Positions 50,835-59,634 of a stretch of 64,000 nucleotides of DNA are shown here, one piece after another. The position numbers and the translations under genes are program-made. A model generated the notes under the pieces. That model was not told the DNA's origin, searched no databases, and was given only the letters and a program-made list of their open reading frames with translations. Numbering within the stretch: the first letter of the stretch is position 1; each line of letters opens with the position of its first letter. Source of the DNA: Grimontia sedimenti (lineage in GTDB: Bacteria > Pseudomonadota > Gammaproteobacteria > Enterobacterales > Vibrionaceae). The stretch spans positions 1 through 64,000 of the forward strand of contig NZ_JAALDL010000017.1 of assembly GCF_011045095.1 (NCBI RefSeq), given 5' to 3'.

Positions 50835-51275
50835 ATGATCATTCGAGAAGGCACGCTGGCGGAAGCTGTGAACGTGCTCAGCCAGATTGATGAATTTGCC
50901 CATCAGGAATCCCTCGAGTCACTAAAAAAACGTATCGGTGACAAGCCTTCATTGGTATTGGTTGCTGATATTGACGGAGAGCTTTGCGGTGTCAAAGTTG
51001 GCTATCAGTTAGATGATGAATGTTTTTACAGTTGGCTGGGTGGCGTGACCAAAACTGGTCGCCGCCGCGGTATTGCACAGGCGCTGTTACATGCGCAGGA
51101 ACGTTGGGTGGCAAAACATGGCTATACCAGTCTCAGAGTGAAGTCCCGGAACTGCTTTGCAGGCATGCTGTGTTTGCTGCTTAACAACCACTACCAGATT
51201 GAACATCTGGAGAAGAAAGAGGCATTGGGGCAATATCGCCTTCATTTTGTGAAGAAAATCACACCTGTGGCATGA
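50835..51275 (+). CDS. GNAT-family N-acetyltransferase
   Basis: A 146-aa single-domain acetyltransferase. Motif A, the acetyl-CoA pyrophosphate loop, reads VTKTGRRRGIAQALLHAQERW (about 70-90; R-x-x-G-I-A). No secretion signal. Substrate cannot be predicted. CAAGGA precedes ATG 50835. It stands between yhhQ and the ryhB locus and has its own upstream gap. Confidence 0.85.
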   Translation: MIIREGTLAEAVNVLSQIDEFAHQESLESLKKRIGDKPSLVLVADIDGELCGVKVGYQLDDECFYSWLGGVTKTGRRRGIAQALLHAQERWVAKHGYTSLRVKSRNCFAGMLCLLLNNHYQIEHLEKKEALGQYRLHFVKKITPVA

Positions 51276-51314
51276 AGGTAAAAAACAACAAAAATACTGC
51301 TTGCTAAATGGTAA

Positions 51315-51329
51315 TGAGAATGATTATTA
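51315..51329. promoter_or_regulatory. Fur box over the ryhB promoter
   Basis: TGAGAATGATTATTA matches the 7-1-7 Fur consensus (TGATAATGATTATCA) at 13 of 15 bases. It overlaps the likely -10 TATTAT (51325-51330) of ryhB, whose -35 TTGCTA is at 51301-51306. Confidence 0.85.
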
Positions 51330-51336
51330 TTTGTCT

Positions 51337-51485
51337 TGTTCGAGGGCAAGTGGGAAACTTACTTTCGGACACACGACATTGCTCACATTGCTTCCAGTAT
51401 ATGTTTTTTGCATGAAACTGCTTACGTTGTGCAGTTGACCCTGATGCAGGCGACGCTTTTGCTCAAAAGCGTCGCTTTTTTCTTT
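51337..51485 (+). ncRNA. ryhB: RyhB iron-responsive small RNA
   Basis: The segment 51372-51400 carries the invariant RyhB core, including CACGACATTGCTCACATTGC and the following TTCCAGTAT, identical to E. coli. A Fur box lies just upstream and a strong terminator (GCGACGCTTTT / AAAAGCGTCGC, 51450-51474, with a long T run) closes the gene. The predicted length of about 150 nt lies between the 90 nt of E. coli and the more than 200 nt of Vibrio cholerae RyhB. When iron is low it base-pairs with mRNAs of iron-using proteins. The 5' end is estimated. Confidence 0.92.
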
Positions 51486-51502
51486 TTTATCCTAGCTAAA
51501 CC

Positions 51503-52153
51503 CTACGCCAGTTCAACCAGCTTACTGACCAGCTTAGCGATCCCCGCATTTGCCTGACTGACAGAGGTTGCCAGCATGTATGCCGGTGTTGAGAGTAGGC
51601 GACGGCTTTGATCCAGCACGAAGTCATCCACTGGGCAATCAATGTGTTCACCGCCCATGGCGTTGAAAGCCGCTGCGGTCTGCGGATCGTTACCGATAGT
51701 CCCTTTCGCACCGGGGCCATACACTTTCGGGATCAAGACGGGAGAGATACAGACATAGCCCGCCGGTTTTTCTGCGATGGCGAATGCCTTACACACGCGC
51801 AGCACTTCTTTCTCGATCTCCATTTCTTCGTCGCTGGTGGCAAAGGTGCTCAGGTTCTTAGCAACGCCAAATCCGCCGGGTAGCAACAGGGCATCAAACT
51901 CATTCACATTAAGTTCGCTGAGTGGCGTTACTTCACCGCGGGCAATGCGCGCCGCCTCTACCAGAACATTGCGTGTTTCACCGGATTCCTCACCCGCGGC
52001 GTGATTAATCACATGGTGTTGATCAACATCCGGCGCGAAGCAATGCCAGGAAGCCCCCGCCTGTTCAATGGCCAACAGGGATAAAACAGATTCATGGATC
52101 TCTGCGCCGTCGTAAACCCCACAACCAGCCAGAATGACTGCCACTTTCTTCAT
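51503..52153 (-). CDS. elbB: ElbB, isoprenoid-biosynthesis-associated glyoxalase (DJ-1/PfpI-like)
   Basis: A 216-aa class I glutamine amidotransferase-like protein. The start is ATG 52153 (MKKVAVILAGCGVYDGAEIHE), 45 bases inside the longest frame, matching E. coli ElbB. The nucleophile-elbow Cys lies in KPAGYVCISPVLIPKVYG (about Cys140), and LLLPGGFGVAKNL is the oxyanion region. E. coli ElbB has weak glyoxalase activity and was linked to isoprenoid output. Convergent with ryhB; the two share the terminator region. Confidence 0.9.
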   Translation of the reverse strand: MKKVAVILAGCGVYDGAEIHESVLSLLAIEQAGASWHCFAPDVDQHHVINHAAGEESGETRNVLVEAARIARGEVTPLSELNVNEFDALLLPGGFGVAKNLSTFATSDEEMEIEKEVLRVCKAFAIAEKPAGYVCISPVLIPKVYGPGAKGTIGNDPQTAAAFNAMGGEHIDCPVDDFVLDQSRRLLSTPAYMLATSVSQANAGIAKLVSKLVELA

Positions 52154-52267
52154 AAATGCGTCCTCATTATAAATTCGGGACAGGCAATCAACACTCATTC
52201 CTAGCCTGTCAGCTCATCAATGCTAGGCTAGTTTATGAGCAAACTGGTAGGGATTTGAATCTAACCG

Positions 52268-52375
52268 GATCACATCCTTACAGATCGATAAAAGAAAATT
52301 TTTCTGGATAACTCGATCATGCCACTAATTTCTTTTTCCACAGTCGATGATCGGCGATCGATCCTGATCACGATC
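52268..52375. promoter_or_regulatory. Dense GATC cluster upstream of polA
   Basis: Eight GATC (Dam) sites fall in 108 bases (52268, 52283, 52315, 52349, 52356, 52360, 52366, 52372). Less than one would be expected by chance. Close GATC spacing is the signature of SeqA binding. A degenerate DnaA box (TTTTCCACA) lies at 52334-52342. The cluster is followed by an AT-rich stretch and then three DnaA boxes. Confidence 0.7.
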
Positions 52376-52475
52376 AATGACTTAAGGTTAAGTGTCTAAA
52401 AATTATAAGGTAAATTTCTTTCCCTTATGGCATTCCGAATTTGATCTACAGACCTGAAAATAAATACCAACAAAC

Positions 52476-52525
52476 TTATCCACAGCGATTTTTAGTGAAT
52501 GAGCTGTGTATAAGGCTTATGCACA
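52476..52525. promoter_or_regulatory. Three consensus DnaA boxes upstream of polA
   Basis: TTATCCACA (52476-52484, plus), TGTGTATAA (52505-52513, that is TTATACACA on the minus strand) and TTATGCACA (52517-52525, plus) all fit TTATNCACA exactly within 50 bases. They lie about 160 bases before the polA ATG. DnaA is reported to stimulate polA in E. coli. The arrangement also resembles DnaA-reactivating (DARS) or titration sites. Confidence 0.75.
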
Positions 52526-52682
52526 GGGTGGGGAAGGTCGGCTAAGTAGAGAAGAATAATGTTGTAAATCCAAAGCGATCACCTTGGCATTCCTGAGCCG
52601 AAGAGCGAAATCTCGGGTTAACAGACTCCGGAACTCGTGGCATCCTTACCCATCAATCATTTTCCGGTTAGCTTATAACGTT

Positions 52683-55478
52683 ATGGCGACGACTTCTGAT
52701 AACCCGTTGATCCTGGTCGACGGCTCTTCTTATCTCTACCGCGCGTACCACGCTTCTCCAAACCTGACCAATGCCAATGGCGAGCCAACAGGTGCCGTTT
52801 ATGGCGTGGTGAACATGCTGCGCAGCTTGGTGAAACAGTATCCGCAATCTCATGTGGCGGTGATTTTCGACGCCAAAGGCAAGACCTTCCGTGACGACAT
52901 GTATGCGGAATACAAAGCGCACCGTCCGCCAATGCCGGATGATCTGCGCAGCCAAATTGCTCCGCTGCATCAAATCATTGAAGCCATGGGTTTCCCGATG
53001 CTGGTGATTGAAGGCGTTGAAGCGGATGACGTTATCGGCACACTGGCTGTGCAAGGTTCTAAGGCAGGCATGCCAATCCTTATCAGCACCGGTGATAAAG
53101 ACATGGCGCAGTTGGTGGATGAAAACGTCACCCTGATCAACACCATGACCAACGTGATCATGACGCCACAAGGCGTTCATGACAAATACGGTTTTGGCCC
53201 AGAGCACATCATCGATTACCTCGCGTTGATGGGCGATAAAGTCGATAACATTCCGGGCGTACCGGGTGTGGGTGAGAAAACCGCCACGGCGTTGATCGCC
53301 GGTATCGGTGGTCTGGATGCGCTGTATGACAACCTTGATAAGATTGTAGACCTTAGCTTCCGTGGCTCAAAAACCATGGCGAAGAAGCTAGAAGATAACA
53401 AAGAGAATGCTTACCTCTCTTATCAGCTTGCGACTATTAAGCTTGATTGTGAGCTGCCGTTTAAGCCGGAAGAACTGATTAACCGCGCGGCAGATAACGA
53501 CAAGTTGGTTGAGCTTTTCACAGAACTGAACTTCAAGCGCTGGCTGGCAGAAGCCCAAAGTGGCAGTGCAGGTGTTGATGCCGTCGCAGAGCGCGCAGCT
53601 TCTGGCGCTTCATCAGCGAAATCGTCTGCCAAAGCAGAAGCGACATTCGAAGCCGCTGCGATTGATCGCAGCCAATACGAAACCATCCTGACACAAGAAG
53701 ACTTCCAGCGCTGGATGGAGAAGCTGAAGAAAACCAATGTCGTGGCTTTCGATACCGAAACCGACAGCCTGGACTACATGGAAGCCAACCTGGTAGGCAT
53801 TTCCTTCGCCGTTGCTGAAGGTGAAGCGGCTTACCTGCCGCTGACTCATGATTATCTGGATGCGCCGAAACAGCTCGACAGAGACTGGGTGCTGGCAGAA
53901 ATGAAAGCCTGGCTCGAAGATGCCGGTGCGCTGAAAGTTGGCCAGAACCTGAAATACGATGCGAGCGTGCTGGCACGTTACGATATCGCGATGCGCGGTA
54001 TTGCTTACGACACCATGTTGGAATCTTACGTGTTCAACAGCGTGGCAGGTAAGCATGACATGGATAGCCTGGCACTTCGCTACCTGCAGCACAAGTGCAT
54101 CAGCTTTGAAGAGATTGCCGGTAAGGGCAAGAAGCAGCTGACGTTCAATCAGATTGAAATGGATCAGGCGGCTCCTTACGCAGCAGAAGATGCTGATGTC
54201 ACCCTGCGTTTACACAATGCCCTGATGGCGCAGCTCGACAATGACGAGAAACTGAAAGTTATTTTCGAACAGTATGAAATGCCGTTGGTGCCAGTACTGT
54301 CGCGTATTGAGCGCCATGGTGTGTTGATCAGTGCGGAAATGCTGGCGAAGCAATCTCAGGAAATTGCGACTCGCTTGGACGAGCTCGAAAAGGAAACTTA
54401 TGAGATTGCCGGTGAAGAATTTAACCTGAGTTCACCCAAGCAGCTTCAGGCGATCCTGTTCGAGAAAATGGGTCTTCCTGTGTTGAAGAAGACGCCATCA
54501 GGTACCCCTTCTACTAACGAAGAAGTGCTTCAGGAGCTGGCGCTGGATTACCCGCTGCCAAAACGCATTCTGGAATACCGTGGACTGGCAAAGCTGAAAT
54601 CCACCTACACCGATAAACTGCCGAAGATGGTGAAACCAGCTACTGGCCGTGTGCACACTTCTTATCATCAGGCAGTAACGGCAACGGGTCGCTTGTCATC
54701 AACCGATCCGAACCTTCAGAACATTCCTATCCGCAATGAAGAAGGCCGTCGTATCCGTCAGGCGTTTATCGCACCGGCAGGTAAGACCATTCTGGCAGTC
54801 GACTACTCGCAAATCGAACTTCGTATCATGGCGCACCTGTCTGGTGATGAAGCGCTGATTGATGCTTTCCGACACGGCAAAGACATCCATGCGGCAACGG
54901 CTGCGGAAGTGATGGGGATTGATATCAGTGATGTGACCTCAGAAATGCGTCGTCGTGCTAAAGCCATTAACTTTGGCCTTATCTATGGCATGAGTGCGTT
55001 TGGCTTGGCAAAACAGCTCGGCATTCCACGTGGTGAAGCGCAGCAATACATGGAACGCTACTTCGAGCGCTACCCTGGTGTGCGCCAGTACATGGAAACC
55101 ACCCGACTGCAGGCTGCGGAGCAGGGCTATGTAGAAACTATCTTTGGCCGCCGTCTTCACCTGCCGGAAATCAAATCCAGTAATGCCATGCGTCGCAAAG
55201 GGGCAGAGCGCGCTGCAATCAATGCTCCTATGCAGGGAACGGCAGCAGATATCATCAAACGCGCGATGATTTTGGTGGATGCCTGGATTCAAACCCAACC
55301 TGAGGGTCGTGTGGCGCTCATCATGCAGGTTCACGATGAATTGGTGCTGGAAGTAGATACCGAACACCTTTCTGACATTGAGCAACAGGTTTGTAAGTTA
55401 ATGGAATCTGCTGCGCTGCTGGAAGTTCCGCTGGTCGCTGAGTCTGGTTGCGGCGAAAACTGGGATCAGGCGCATTAA
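52683..55478 (+). CDS. polA: DNA polymerase I
   Basis: Three-domain repair and Okazaki-maturation polymerase, 931 aa. The 5'-3' exonuclease spans about 1-320 ([32 protein letters not shown]). The 3'-5' proofreading domain, about 330-520, has intact acidic residues ([17 protein letters not shown]). The polymerase motifs are A ([16 protein letters not shown]), B ([19 protein letters not shown]) and C ([11 protein letters not shown]). ATG 52683 gives the standard N-terminus; the frame extends 33 codons further upstream without support. Preceded by DnaA boxes and followed by Spot 42, as in E. coli. Confidence 0.97.
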   Translation: MATTSDNPLILVDGSSYLYRAYHASPNLTNANGEPTGAVYGVVNMLRSLVKQYPQSHVAVIFDAKGKTFRDDMYAEYKAHRPPMPDDLRSQIAPLHQIIEAMGFPMLVIEGVEADDVIGTLAVQGSKAGMPILISTGDKDMAQLVDENVTLINTMTNVIMTPQGVHDKYGFGPEHIIDYLALMGDKVDNIPGVPGVGEKTATALIAGIGGLDALYDNLDKIVDLSFRGSKTMAKKLEDNKENAYLSYQLATIKLDCELPFKPEELINRAADNDKLVELFTELNFKRWLAEAQSGSAGVDAVAERAASGASSAKSSAKAEATFEAAAIDRSQYETILTQEDFQRWMEKLKKTNVVAFDTETDSLDYMEANLVGISFAVAEGEAAYLPLTHDYLDAPKQLDRDWVLAEMKAWLEDAGALKVGQNLKYDASVLARYDIAMRGIAYDTMLESYVFNSVAGKHDMDSLALRYLQHKCISFEEIAGKGKKQLTFNQIEMDQAAPYAAEDADVTLRLHNALMAQLDNDEKLKVIFEQYEMPLVPVLSRIERHGVLISAEMLAKQSQEIATRLDELEKETYEIAGEEFNLSSPKQLQAILFEKMGLPVLKKTPSGTPSTNEEVLQELALDYPLPKRILEYRGLAKLKSTYTDKLPKMVKPATGRVHTSYHQAVTATGRLSSTDPNLQNIPIRNEEGRRIRQAFIAPAGKTILAVDYSQIELRIMAHLSGDEALIDAFRHGKDIHAATAAEVMGIDISDVTSEMRRRAKAINFGLIYGMSAFGLAKQLGIPRGEAQQYMERYFERYPGVRQYMETTRLQAAEQGYVETIFGRRLHLPEIKSSNAMRRKGAERAAINAPMQGTAADIIKRAMILVDAWIQTQPEGRVALIMQVHDELVLEVDTEHLSDIEQQVCKLMESAALLEVPLVAESGCGENWDQAH

Positions 55479-55530
55479 ATCAGGCGGTTGATTCCGACCT
55501 GACTCGCACAAATACTTAAAATTTAACGCG

Positions 55531-55559
55531 AAAAAAGCCCGCTACTGCGGGCTTTTTTA
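55531..55559 (+). terminator. Terminator of polA
   Basis: AAAAAAGCCCGC / GCGGGCTTTTTT around a TACT loop, about 55 bases after the polA stop. Confidence 0.9.
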
Positions 55560-55669
55560 TTTCTGAAATGAAACAATATGAATACATCAGGTGTTGATTT
55601 TTATAATTTGATGAAAAAAAACTACGTAAAGGGTTTTCTTAATCGGCCATTTGATATACAGTAAGAGGC

Positions 55670-55780
55670 GTAGGGTACAGAGGTAAGATGTTCTATCTTT
55701 CAGACCTTTTGTTTCACGTTATTGGATTTAGCTGATTCAGCAGCCCCGGTTGACAAATGTCAGCCGGGGCATTTTTTATT
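55670..55780 (+). ncRNA. spf: Spot 42 small RNA
   Basis: The 5' 45 bases (starting GTAGGGTACAGAGGTAAGAT) equal the start of E. coli Spot 42, and the 3' end is a strong terminator (CCCCGGTTGACA / TGTCAGCCGGGG with a T run). It has the usual place between polA and engB. In E. coli it is repressed by cAMP-CRP and, with Hfq, blocks secondary-carbon genes. A -10 TATACA lies at 55655-55660. The middle and loop differ from E. coli, as in other vibrios. Confidence 0.96.
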
Positions 55781-55933
55781 GTACTTTTCCTATCCAACAC
55801 CTCTTCTGGATATCTCTCTTTAATTACTTTAAATACATTGTCTTAGCTGAATTTCTATTGATGTATTTGTATTTTGTTACTGTTTATTAGAGTAAATACT
55901 TTAATTTGAGGGCGTTGGCGTTATAATGACCAC

Positions 55934-56037
55934 TGCTTCTTGTTCTTGATGTGTCAGAGCTGTCTGCAATCCAACTTACGACAGGCAACTCACACGTTAT
56001 TTCTGACCGAATTGAGCGATCGATTCGGTCTTTTTTT
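55934..56037 (+). ncRNA. Candidate small RNA A downstream of Spot 42
   Basis: A perfect -10 TATAAT at 55922-55927 (weak -35, TTTAAT 16 bases upstream) precedes about 100 bases without an ORF, ending in a perfect terminator GACCGAAT / ATTCGGTC plus seven T's (56005-56037). No gene on either strand needs this terminator. Vibrios are reported to carry an extra sRNA near spf; I cannot tell whether this is that RNA. The 5' end is estimated. Confidence 0.5.
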
Positions 56038-56274
56038 ATCCAATCAAATCTGTAACTCACTTCCAGAATGAAAACGATCGTTATTTATACGATTCTCATG
56101 ATATTTCATGAAAAAAATAAGTTTGGCAAATAAAAATAAAGCGATTAACAATCAAAGTGTTGGAATTTTTAACAGAACAGGTGCCTGATCTTTGAGGCAA
56201 ATATGACAGGTGTTTAGGCGGGTCTAACTTGCGGGGTTGGGGAAAATCACTGACACTAGCTTTATAACGACTAA

Positions 56275-56331
56275 AAAAAACCTCCTATTTCTCTCCCGTT
56301 ACCCCACCTACATGGTGGGGTCTTTATTTTC
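56275..56331 (+). ncRNA. Candidate small RNA B with anti-Shine-Dalgarno stretch
   Basis: A -10-like TATAAC at 56263-56268 precedes a short pyrimidine-rich run (CCTCCTATTTCTCTCCC at 56281-56297), then a terminator ACCCCACC / GGTGGGGT with a T-rich tail on the plus strand only. The convergent engB needs no plus-strand terminator. The CCTCC and CTCTCCC segments could pair with ribosome-binding sites. The unit would be only about 55 nt. Confidence 0.4.
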
Positions 56332-56345
56332 AGCGTCCTGACAGA

Positions 56346-57002
56346 TTAAGCGTCGTCGTTTTCAGTATCTTGCTGATCAGATTCTTGTGGGATTTCGAGT
56401 GCCGGAGCGTACCAACCATCCAGCTTTTTACGCAGTTTATCGACACCAATACCCTTTAGTGATGAGTAAAGCTCGACTTCTACATCACCGCCAAAATCTT
56501 TGGCTGCTTCACGCACTTTTAAAAGCTCTGCTTTGCGCGCGCCGCTTTTCAGCTTGTCACACTTGGTTAGCAGTGCCAGCACCGGCAAGTTGCTGTCTAC
56601 CGCCCAGAAAATCAAATCCTGATCCAGCTCTTTCAGTGGGTGGCGGATATCCATCAGCACGACGAGGCCTTTAAGCTGGTTACGCTTTTGCAGGTATTCG
56701 CCCAGAGATTTCTGCCATTTCAGCTTCATTTCCAGCGGCACTTGCGCGTAGCCGTAACCCGGCAAGTCAACAATGTGGCATCCCTCATCCACTTTAAACA
56801 GGTTGATTAATTGTGTGCGACCTGGCGTTTTACTGGTTTTCACCAAGCTTTTTTGATCACAAAGCCTGTTTATTGAGCTAGATTTACCAGCATTGGAACG
56901 ACCTGCGAATGCGATCTCGATGCCAGTATCATGAGGTAAAGCCCTGATATCTGGCGCACTGGTAATAAAGTGGGTGTTTCGATAGTTGAGTGAAGGATTC
57001 AC
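56346..57002 (-). CDS. engB: Ribosome biogenesis GTPase EngB (YihA/YsxC)
   Basis: A 218-aa essential GTPase for 50S subunit assembly. G motifs: GRSNAGKSS (G1, about 34-42), T in [10 protein letters not shown] (G2), DLPGYGYAQ (G3), TKCDK (G4) and SSLKGIG (G5). The acidic tail (QQDTENDDA) is not essential to the family. Divergent from cytochrome c4 and convergent with the spf region. Confidence 0.96.
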   Translation of the reverse strand: MNPSLNYRNTHFITSAPDIRALPHDTGIEIAFAGRSNAGKSSSINRLCDQKSLVKTSKTPGRTQLINLFKVDEGCHIVDLPGYGYAQVPLEMKLKWQKSLGEYLQKRNQLKGLVVLMDIRHPLKELDQDLIFWAVDSNLPVLALLTKCDKLKSGARKAELLKVREAAKDFGGDVEVELYSSLKGIGVDKLRKKLDGWYAPALEIPQESDQQDTENDDA

Positions 57003-57151
57003 TGTTAACTCCGTCTCGACTTTATGTAGTCGACTGATTACTTTTATGTGAAATTGTGTAAAATGACCGTGCTCGGTTTTTGCTCGATGATTGTATCATG
57101 ATGGCGTGGGCATCGTGGTATTGGAAGCTTGATAATTATAAATGGAATGTC

Positions 57152-57769
57152 ATGAAGAGATTAGCGCTACTACTCACTTTATTCGCGAGCTTTACTGCCT
57201 TTGCACAAGGCGATGCAGAAGCAGGTAAAGCAAAATCAGCCACTTGTGCCGCTTGTCACGGTGCAGACGGTAACAGCGTCATTCCCGCCAACCCTAGCCT
57301 TGCAGGTCAGCACGAAAAATACCTTCTTAAGCAGCTCAAAGAGTTCAAGCTGGGTATGACGACTGGCGGAGAGCAAGGTCGTAACAATGCCGTGATGGCC
57401 GGCATGGTGGCTGCACTGTCTGAGCAAGACATGGCAGATTTGGCGGCATACTACGCATCACAAACAGCGAAGCCGGGTACGACACCGGAATCTTCTATCG
57501 AAATCGGTAGAGAGCTGTATATGGCTGGTGACCAAGAGCGTGGTATCGCGGCTTGTATCGCATGTCACGGCCCTCGCGGTAACGGTACTGCACTGTCAGG
57601 CTTCCCGAAAATCTCTGGTCAGCATGCTGATTACGTGAAAGCGCAACTGATGGCATTCCGTGACGGTCAGCGCAACAACGACCTCAACGGCATGATGCGC
57701 ATTGTGGCGCAGAAGCTGTCTGATAAAGAAATTGAAGCGATTTCTAATTATGTTGGTGGTCTGCACTAA
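57152..57769 (+). CDS. Cytochrome c4 (di-haem)
   Basis: A 205-aa periplasmic di-haem cytochrome c that feeds electrons to terminal oxidases. Start ATG 57152 gives a signal peptide MKRLALLLTLFASFTAFAQ; the frame upstream to 57080 has no ribosome-binding site. Two similar c-type domains carry CAACHG (about residue 36) and CIACHG (near 140), each with a downstream Met ligand candidate (MAGMV and MMRIV). It sits between engB and the csr RNA, as in other vibrios. Confidence 0.94.
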   Translation: MKRLALLLTLFASFTAFAQGDAEAGKAKSATCAACHGADGNSVIPANPSLAGQHEKYLLKQLKEFKLGMTTGGEQGRNNAVMAGMVAALSEQDMADLAAYYASQTAKPGTTPESSIEIGRELYMAGDQERGIAACIACHGPRGNGTALSGFPKISGQHADYVKAQLMAFRDGQRNNDLNGMMRIVAQKLSDKEIEAISNYVGGLH

Positions 57770-57807
57770 CAGATTGTGCAAAAGCAAAATTGCGCAATAA
57801 GACGTCA

Positions 57808-57834
57808 AAAAGGCAGCATTCGCTGCCTTTTTTC
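57808..57834 (+). terminator. Terminator of the cytochrome c4 gene
   Basis: AAAAAGGCAGC / GCTGCCTTTTTT around ATTC, about 40 bases after the stop. Confidence 0.9.
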
Positions 57835-58028
57835 GTTTGGGTTTCTTTTATTTCCCATGATCTTGTAAGCGATCGACCATTCTTTATAGAGAAAGGTGCG
57901 TAAAAATTTGTTGGTTTTTAATTTTTTCTTCTATATTTCAGAAAGATACTTTTTAAGTGCATTTAGTGATTGTTTGAATTGTGAGTTATCGCCTGTTTTG
58001 ATAAGGGCGAAAGCGTAAACTTATTCAT

Positions 58029-58394
58029 GTCGACAGGAGCACGACACGGAAAGGACAATCAGGACGATTTCGCAGGGCTGCGGCAAGGATTCAAACGGAC
58101 TTTGGCTTAGGAAAGCCTCAGCGACCAGGACGTTATGTTGTCAGGACGGCATTCAAAAGTGTGAAGGATTCACACTCAGCATGGACCACCTTTAGGACGA
58201 AAGGTTAGGACACACACCAGGATGGTGATGACGACAGGACGTTGCGAGTAATAACTCAAATAAAAACGGCAGGACGCCCGCGCTTAGAAGGACCCTTATT
58301 CACCGGGATGTGGTGTTACTGTTAGGGATGAAAACGGTAAATCCGTTCATTAGAACGCTATAGAGCGACAGGCTTTGCCTGTCGCTTTTTTCTT
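58029..58394 (+). ncRNA. CsrB-family CsrA-sponge small RNA
   Basis: A 366-base non-coding stretch starting GTCGACAGG, the same 5' end as E. coli CsrB, with 19 GGA motifs by my count, many in hairpin loops (for example CACCAGGATGGTG). It ends with the strong terminator AGCGACAGG / CCTGTCGCT and six T's. Such RNAs titrate CsrA, here probably under VarA/UvrY control. Its place between the engB region and yihI equals that of csrC in E. coli, but vibrios have several copies, so no symbol is assigned. No clear UvrY box was found. Confidence 0.9.
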
Positions 58395-58445
58395 ATTCAA
58401 CTTTCTGCTACATTTCCCGCCATTCAATTTGGTGTAGAAATCCCC

Positions 58446-59092
58446 ATGTCCCTTGAATGCCCTCTATGTAGATCTGCTGATACAGCCGATTTCGAGCAGG
58501 ATAGACGTCGCCGTTACTTCCGTTGTCAGGAATGCTACTTGGTCTTTGCAGACCCTGAGTGCCTGTTATCACCGGAGGAAGAAAAAGCCGTCTACGACAA
58601 ACATGAAAATGTCGTGGAAGATGAAGGCTATCGACGTTTCCTAAGCCGTCTCGCGACACCGCTTATGGAAAAATGGGTGAGGGTGCCAAGCAAGGCTTAG
58701 ACTTTGGATGTGGTCCCGGTCCGGCTTTAGCCGCCATGCTTGAAGAAGCCGGACACCAAATGGCCGTGTACGATCCGTATTTTGCGCCCAACCTCAGTGC
58801 GTTGGACGCTACGTATGATTTCGTGACCTGTACAGAAGCCATTGAACACTTTTATATGCCTCACAGGGAATGGAGACAATTGCTGAACTTGGTCAAGCCG
58901 GGAGGCTGGTTAGCCATTATGACCAAGCTCGTTATTGATGCTCCAGCTTTCAAAAGCTGGCATTACAAAAATGACCCAACCCACGTGAGTTTTTTCAGTC
59001 GCGAAACGTTCCGCTTTTTGGCCGAGCGTGATGGTCTTGACGTGGACTTTGTTGGTAACGACGTAATTTTACTGAGGAAGAAAAACGAATGA
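58446..59092 (+). pseudogene. Class I SAM-dependent methyltransferase with N-terminal zinc-ribbon, frameshifted as read
   Basis: Frame 3 from ATG 58446 encodes a CxxC pair (SLECPLCRSADTA), a second CxxC (FRCQECYLVF) and a helical stretch ending PLMEK. The next frame continues MGEGAKQGLDFGCGPGPALA, the SAM-binding motif, EAIEHFYMPHREW and WHYKNDPTHVSFFS, then stops at 59092. One extra A in the five-A run 58669-58673 joins the parts into about 215 aa. Substrate unknown. ATGA overlap with yihI (59089-59092). Confidence 0.85.
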
Positions 59093-59634
59093 CCCGTAAG
59101 AAAAAAGCCCGCAAAGTTGGCTCTGAAGGTCCTGCGCAATACAGCGAGAAGTCGCTGACCAAAGAAGACATTGCCGCGCTGGCACGCAAACGTAAGAACA
59201 AGCGCAAAGGCCTGAAGTCTGGCTCACGTCACTCAGAAGGCAAAATCGCGCAACAGCGTCAGGCGCAGGCACAACGCGACCCGCGCCTGGGCAGCAAAAA
59301 ACCTATTCAGTTGGTGGTAGAAGCCAAACCACATCCAAAATCTGCAGAAGCGAAGAAGGCCCGTCGCCTGAGCGCTGAGCAGGAGTTGGAAATGTTGGAA
59401 AATGATGCGCAACTAAATGTGCTTCTCGACCGTATTGAAAACGGTGATAGCTTGGGCGCAGGCCTTCAGCAATATGTTGATGAGAAGCTGGATCGCATTG
59501 AGGTGCTAATGAAGCAACTGGGTCTGTTCGAAGAGGACGAGCCTGAAGTGGAAGAAGCACCGAAGAAAAACAAACGCCGCGGTGACGACGATTTGCTGGC
59601 GGAGTTTGAAAACTTCAAATTTGACCAGGAGTAA
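59089..59634 (+). CDS. yihI: Der GTPase-activating protein YihI
   Basis: A 181-aa, very basic then acidic protein that activates the ribosome-assembly GTPase Der. The N-terminus is Lys/Arg-rich (MTRKKKARKVGSEGPAQYS is the family signature), the middle holds LSAEQELEMLENDAQLNVLL, and the C-terminus is acidic with FDQE at the end. It overlaps the methyltransferase gene by four bases; the next start codon directly follows its stop. Placement behind the csr RNA fits the E. coli map. Confidence 0.94.
   Translation: MTRKKKARKVGSEGPAQYSEKSLTKEDIAALARKRKNKRKGLKSGSRHSEGKIAQQRQAQAQRDPRLGSKKPIQLVVEAKPHPKSAEAKKARRLSAEQELEMLENDAQLNVLLDRIENGDSLGAGLQQYVDEKLDRIEVLMKQLGLFEEDEPEVEEAPKKNKRRGDDDLLAEFENFKFDQE

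Noticed and set aside
51336-51557. 73-codon frame over the ryhB locus
   Set aside because: The region is RyhB with its Fur box and terminator; the frame runs through the terminator into elbB.
52268-52525. Replication origin of the chromosome
   Set aside because: It has GATC sites and DnaA boxes, but the neighbours are elbB and polA instead of mnmG/mioC or rctB/parAB, and no row of 13-mer-like unwinding repeats is seen. Reported as a DnaA/SeqA site only.
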